Source: an uncultured Alphaproteobacteria bacterium
Lineage (GTDB): Bacteria > Pseudomonadota > Alphaproteobacteria > HIMB59 > GCA-002718135
Length of the DNA: 63,095 nt
Direction: 5' to 3'
Assembly: GCA_902541215.1 (NCBI GenBank)
Contig: CACBPV010000006.1
Span: forward strand, 1 to 63,095
In this document: positions 62,429-63,095 of the stretch, piece after piece
Position numbering within the stretch: position 1 is the stretch's first letter
Layout of the letters: each line of letters opens with the position of its first letter
Program-made: the position numbers and the translations under genes
The notes under the pieces: model-generated
Told to the model about the DNA's origin: nothing
Seen by the model: the letters and a program-made list of their open reading frames with translations, nothing else
Database searches by the model: none

Positions 62429-62793
62429 TATTTAATATCTCTTAAGACATTTTTATTTAATAAAAGGTTTTCAATTTTTTCTGCTTCATCAAATGTATCA
62501 TCTAAATAAAAAGAGAGTTTTGGTGTAAATTTTGAATTGATTTTTGCTTTTGATAGAAATTTTTGAAAAATATATTTTCTATCTTTTAAAGCTTCTAAAA
62601 TTTCGATTTTATCCTTACCACCAAGAGGCATAAAATATACATTTGCAATCTTTAGATCTTTAGACATTCTAACAAAAGATATAGTAATGGATGAAGAGTT
62701 AATATTATGGTCAAAAAAATCTTCTTTTAGTAAACAATCACTTAACAATGATCTTATTAGTTCACCAAATCTAATTTGCCTCTGTGTATCCAT
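62428..62793 (-). CDS. rbfA: Ribosome-binding factor A
   Basis: Late 30S-assembly factor. The 121-residue KH-like protein starts MDTQRQIRFGELIRSLLSDC; the helix-rich core and the KFTPKLSFYLDDTFDEAEKIE C-terminus match the family. It lies 12 bp after infB and its stop shares a base with the truB start. Confidence 0.94.
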   Translation of the reverse strand: MDTQRQIRFGELIRSLLSDCLLKEDFFDHNINSSSITISFVRMSKDLKIANVYFMPLGGKDKIEILEALKDRKYIFQKFLSKAKINSKFTPKLSFYLDDTFDEAEKIENLLLNKNVLRDIK

Positions 62794-62805
62794 TGTAAAA
62801 ACACA

Positions 62806-63095
62806 TTATAACTTTCTACTTGTAGAAACTTCTTCAAATGTTTCGATAATATCACCTACTTTAATATCACTATAATTTTCTAGCATTACACCACATTCAA
62901 AACCAGACTTGACCTCAGATACTTCTTCCTTAAATCTTTTTAGACTACTAATTTGCCCTTTATGTATTACAATATTGTCTCTTAAAATTCTAATCTGTGA
63001 TTTTCTAGAAATAAGACCATCCTTAACCATACACCCTGCAATATTACCAACTTTGGAAATATTATATACCTCTCTAATTTCGACATTACCTGTAA
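62806..63095 (-). CDS. infB: Translation initiation factor IF-2, C-terminal fragment
   Basis: The gene runs off the right edge; about 96 residues remain. The visible segment, from GNVEIREVYNISKVGNIAGC to VGDIIETFEE, is the IF-2 C-terminal domain that binds initiator fMet-tRNA, with ISRKSQIRILRDNIVIHKG and SSLKRFKEEVSEVKSGFECG as landmarks. The GTPase domain lies outside. Identity is secure from the motif and its place before rbfA. Confidence 0.95.
   Translation of the reverse strand, partial: TGNVEIREVYNISKVGNIAGCMVKDGLISRKSQIRILRDNIVIHKGQISSLKRFKEEVSEVKSGFECGVMLENYSDIKVGDIIETFEEVSTSRKL

Overview
The window is a gene-dense, very AT-rich chromosomal segment with core housekeeping genes throughout. 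It contains no phage, insertion sequence, CRISPR array, tRNA or rRNA that I can support. Gene content and order point to an alphaproteobacterium: chvI-chvG beside ahcY, regB-regA, rpsT-dnaA, mutM-ubiE-coaBC, tsaE-amgK-murU-trxA-folC, lptC-lptA-lptB and aroA-cmk-rpsA-ihfB. The composition, the tiny or overlapping gene junctions and the absence of expected genes at conserved loci suggest a streamlined free-living lineage of the Pelagibacterales or HIMB59 type. The exact clade cannot be fixed from this sequence alone.

Layout. 1-2600: translation operon infC-rpmI-rplT-pheS-pheT (pheT runs off the left edge). 2645-5690: three envelope glycosyltransferases. 5721-12407: a hydrolase and glutamate synthase gltB/gltD. 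12526-13431: an NDUFA9-like protein. 13494-26355: fifteen same-strand genes in a near-gapless run covering RNase D, LPS precursor and transport (kdsD, lptC, lptA, lptB), aroA, cmk, rpsA, ihfB, pyrF, trpFBA, accD and folC. 26350-33662 (minus): trxA, murU, amgK, tsaE, metK, ahcY, chvG, chvI. 33663-33941 is the longest gene-free stretch (279 bp); it carries a good NrdR box and a 9-bp tandem repeat ahead of nrdA-nrdB-grx. 37935-38063: an unlisted 42-residue ArfA-like gene. 38074-44103: polA, an ABC ATPase, an O-antigen polymerase/ligase-like protein and a GT2 glycosyltransferase. 44087-53207 (minus): mutM, rpsT, dnaA, dnaN, recF, gyrB, regB, regA. 53209-58399 (plus): ubiE, coaBC, a ThiF-family protein, fabA, fabB, fabI. 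58396-63095 (minus): infB (partial), rbfA, truB, rpsO, pnp and a glycerophosphodiesterase.

How the genes work together. The window covers dNTP supply (NrdAB, glutaredoxin), replication and repair (DnaA, DnaN, RecF, GyrB, PolA, MutM), translation and ribosome assembly or rescue, envelope construction (LPS, fatty acids, glycan transfer, wall-sugar recycling), ammonium assimilation, tryptophan synthesis and the SAM cycle. Two regulatory systems are present: envelope sensing (ChvGI) and redox sensing (RegBA).

The most interesting points are: a single-base frameshift in ahcY within an A8 run; the small ArfA-like rescue-factor gene; a MutM that has lost three of four zinc cysteines; an R2 subunit with an Asp-to-Glu change at the first metal ligand but an intact tyrosine; a cytidylate kinase with an altered P-loop; gene losses at conserved loci (PTS genes, addAB, rpoN, ubiB, dut); six out of six convergent gene pairs overlapping at their stop codons; and the nrdA regulatory region.
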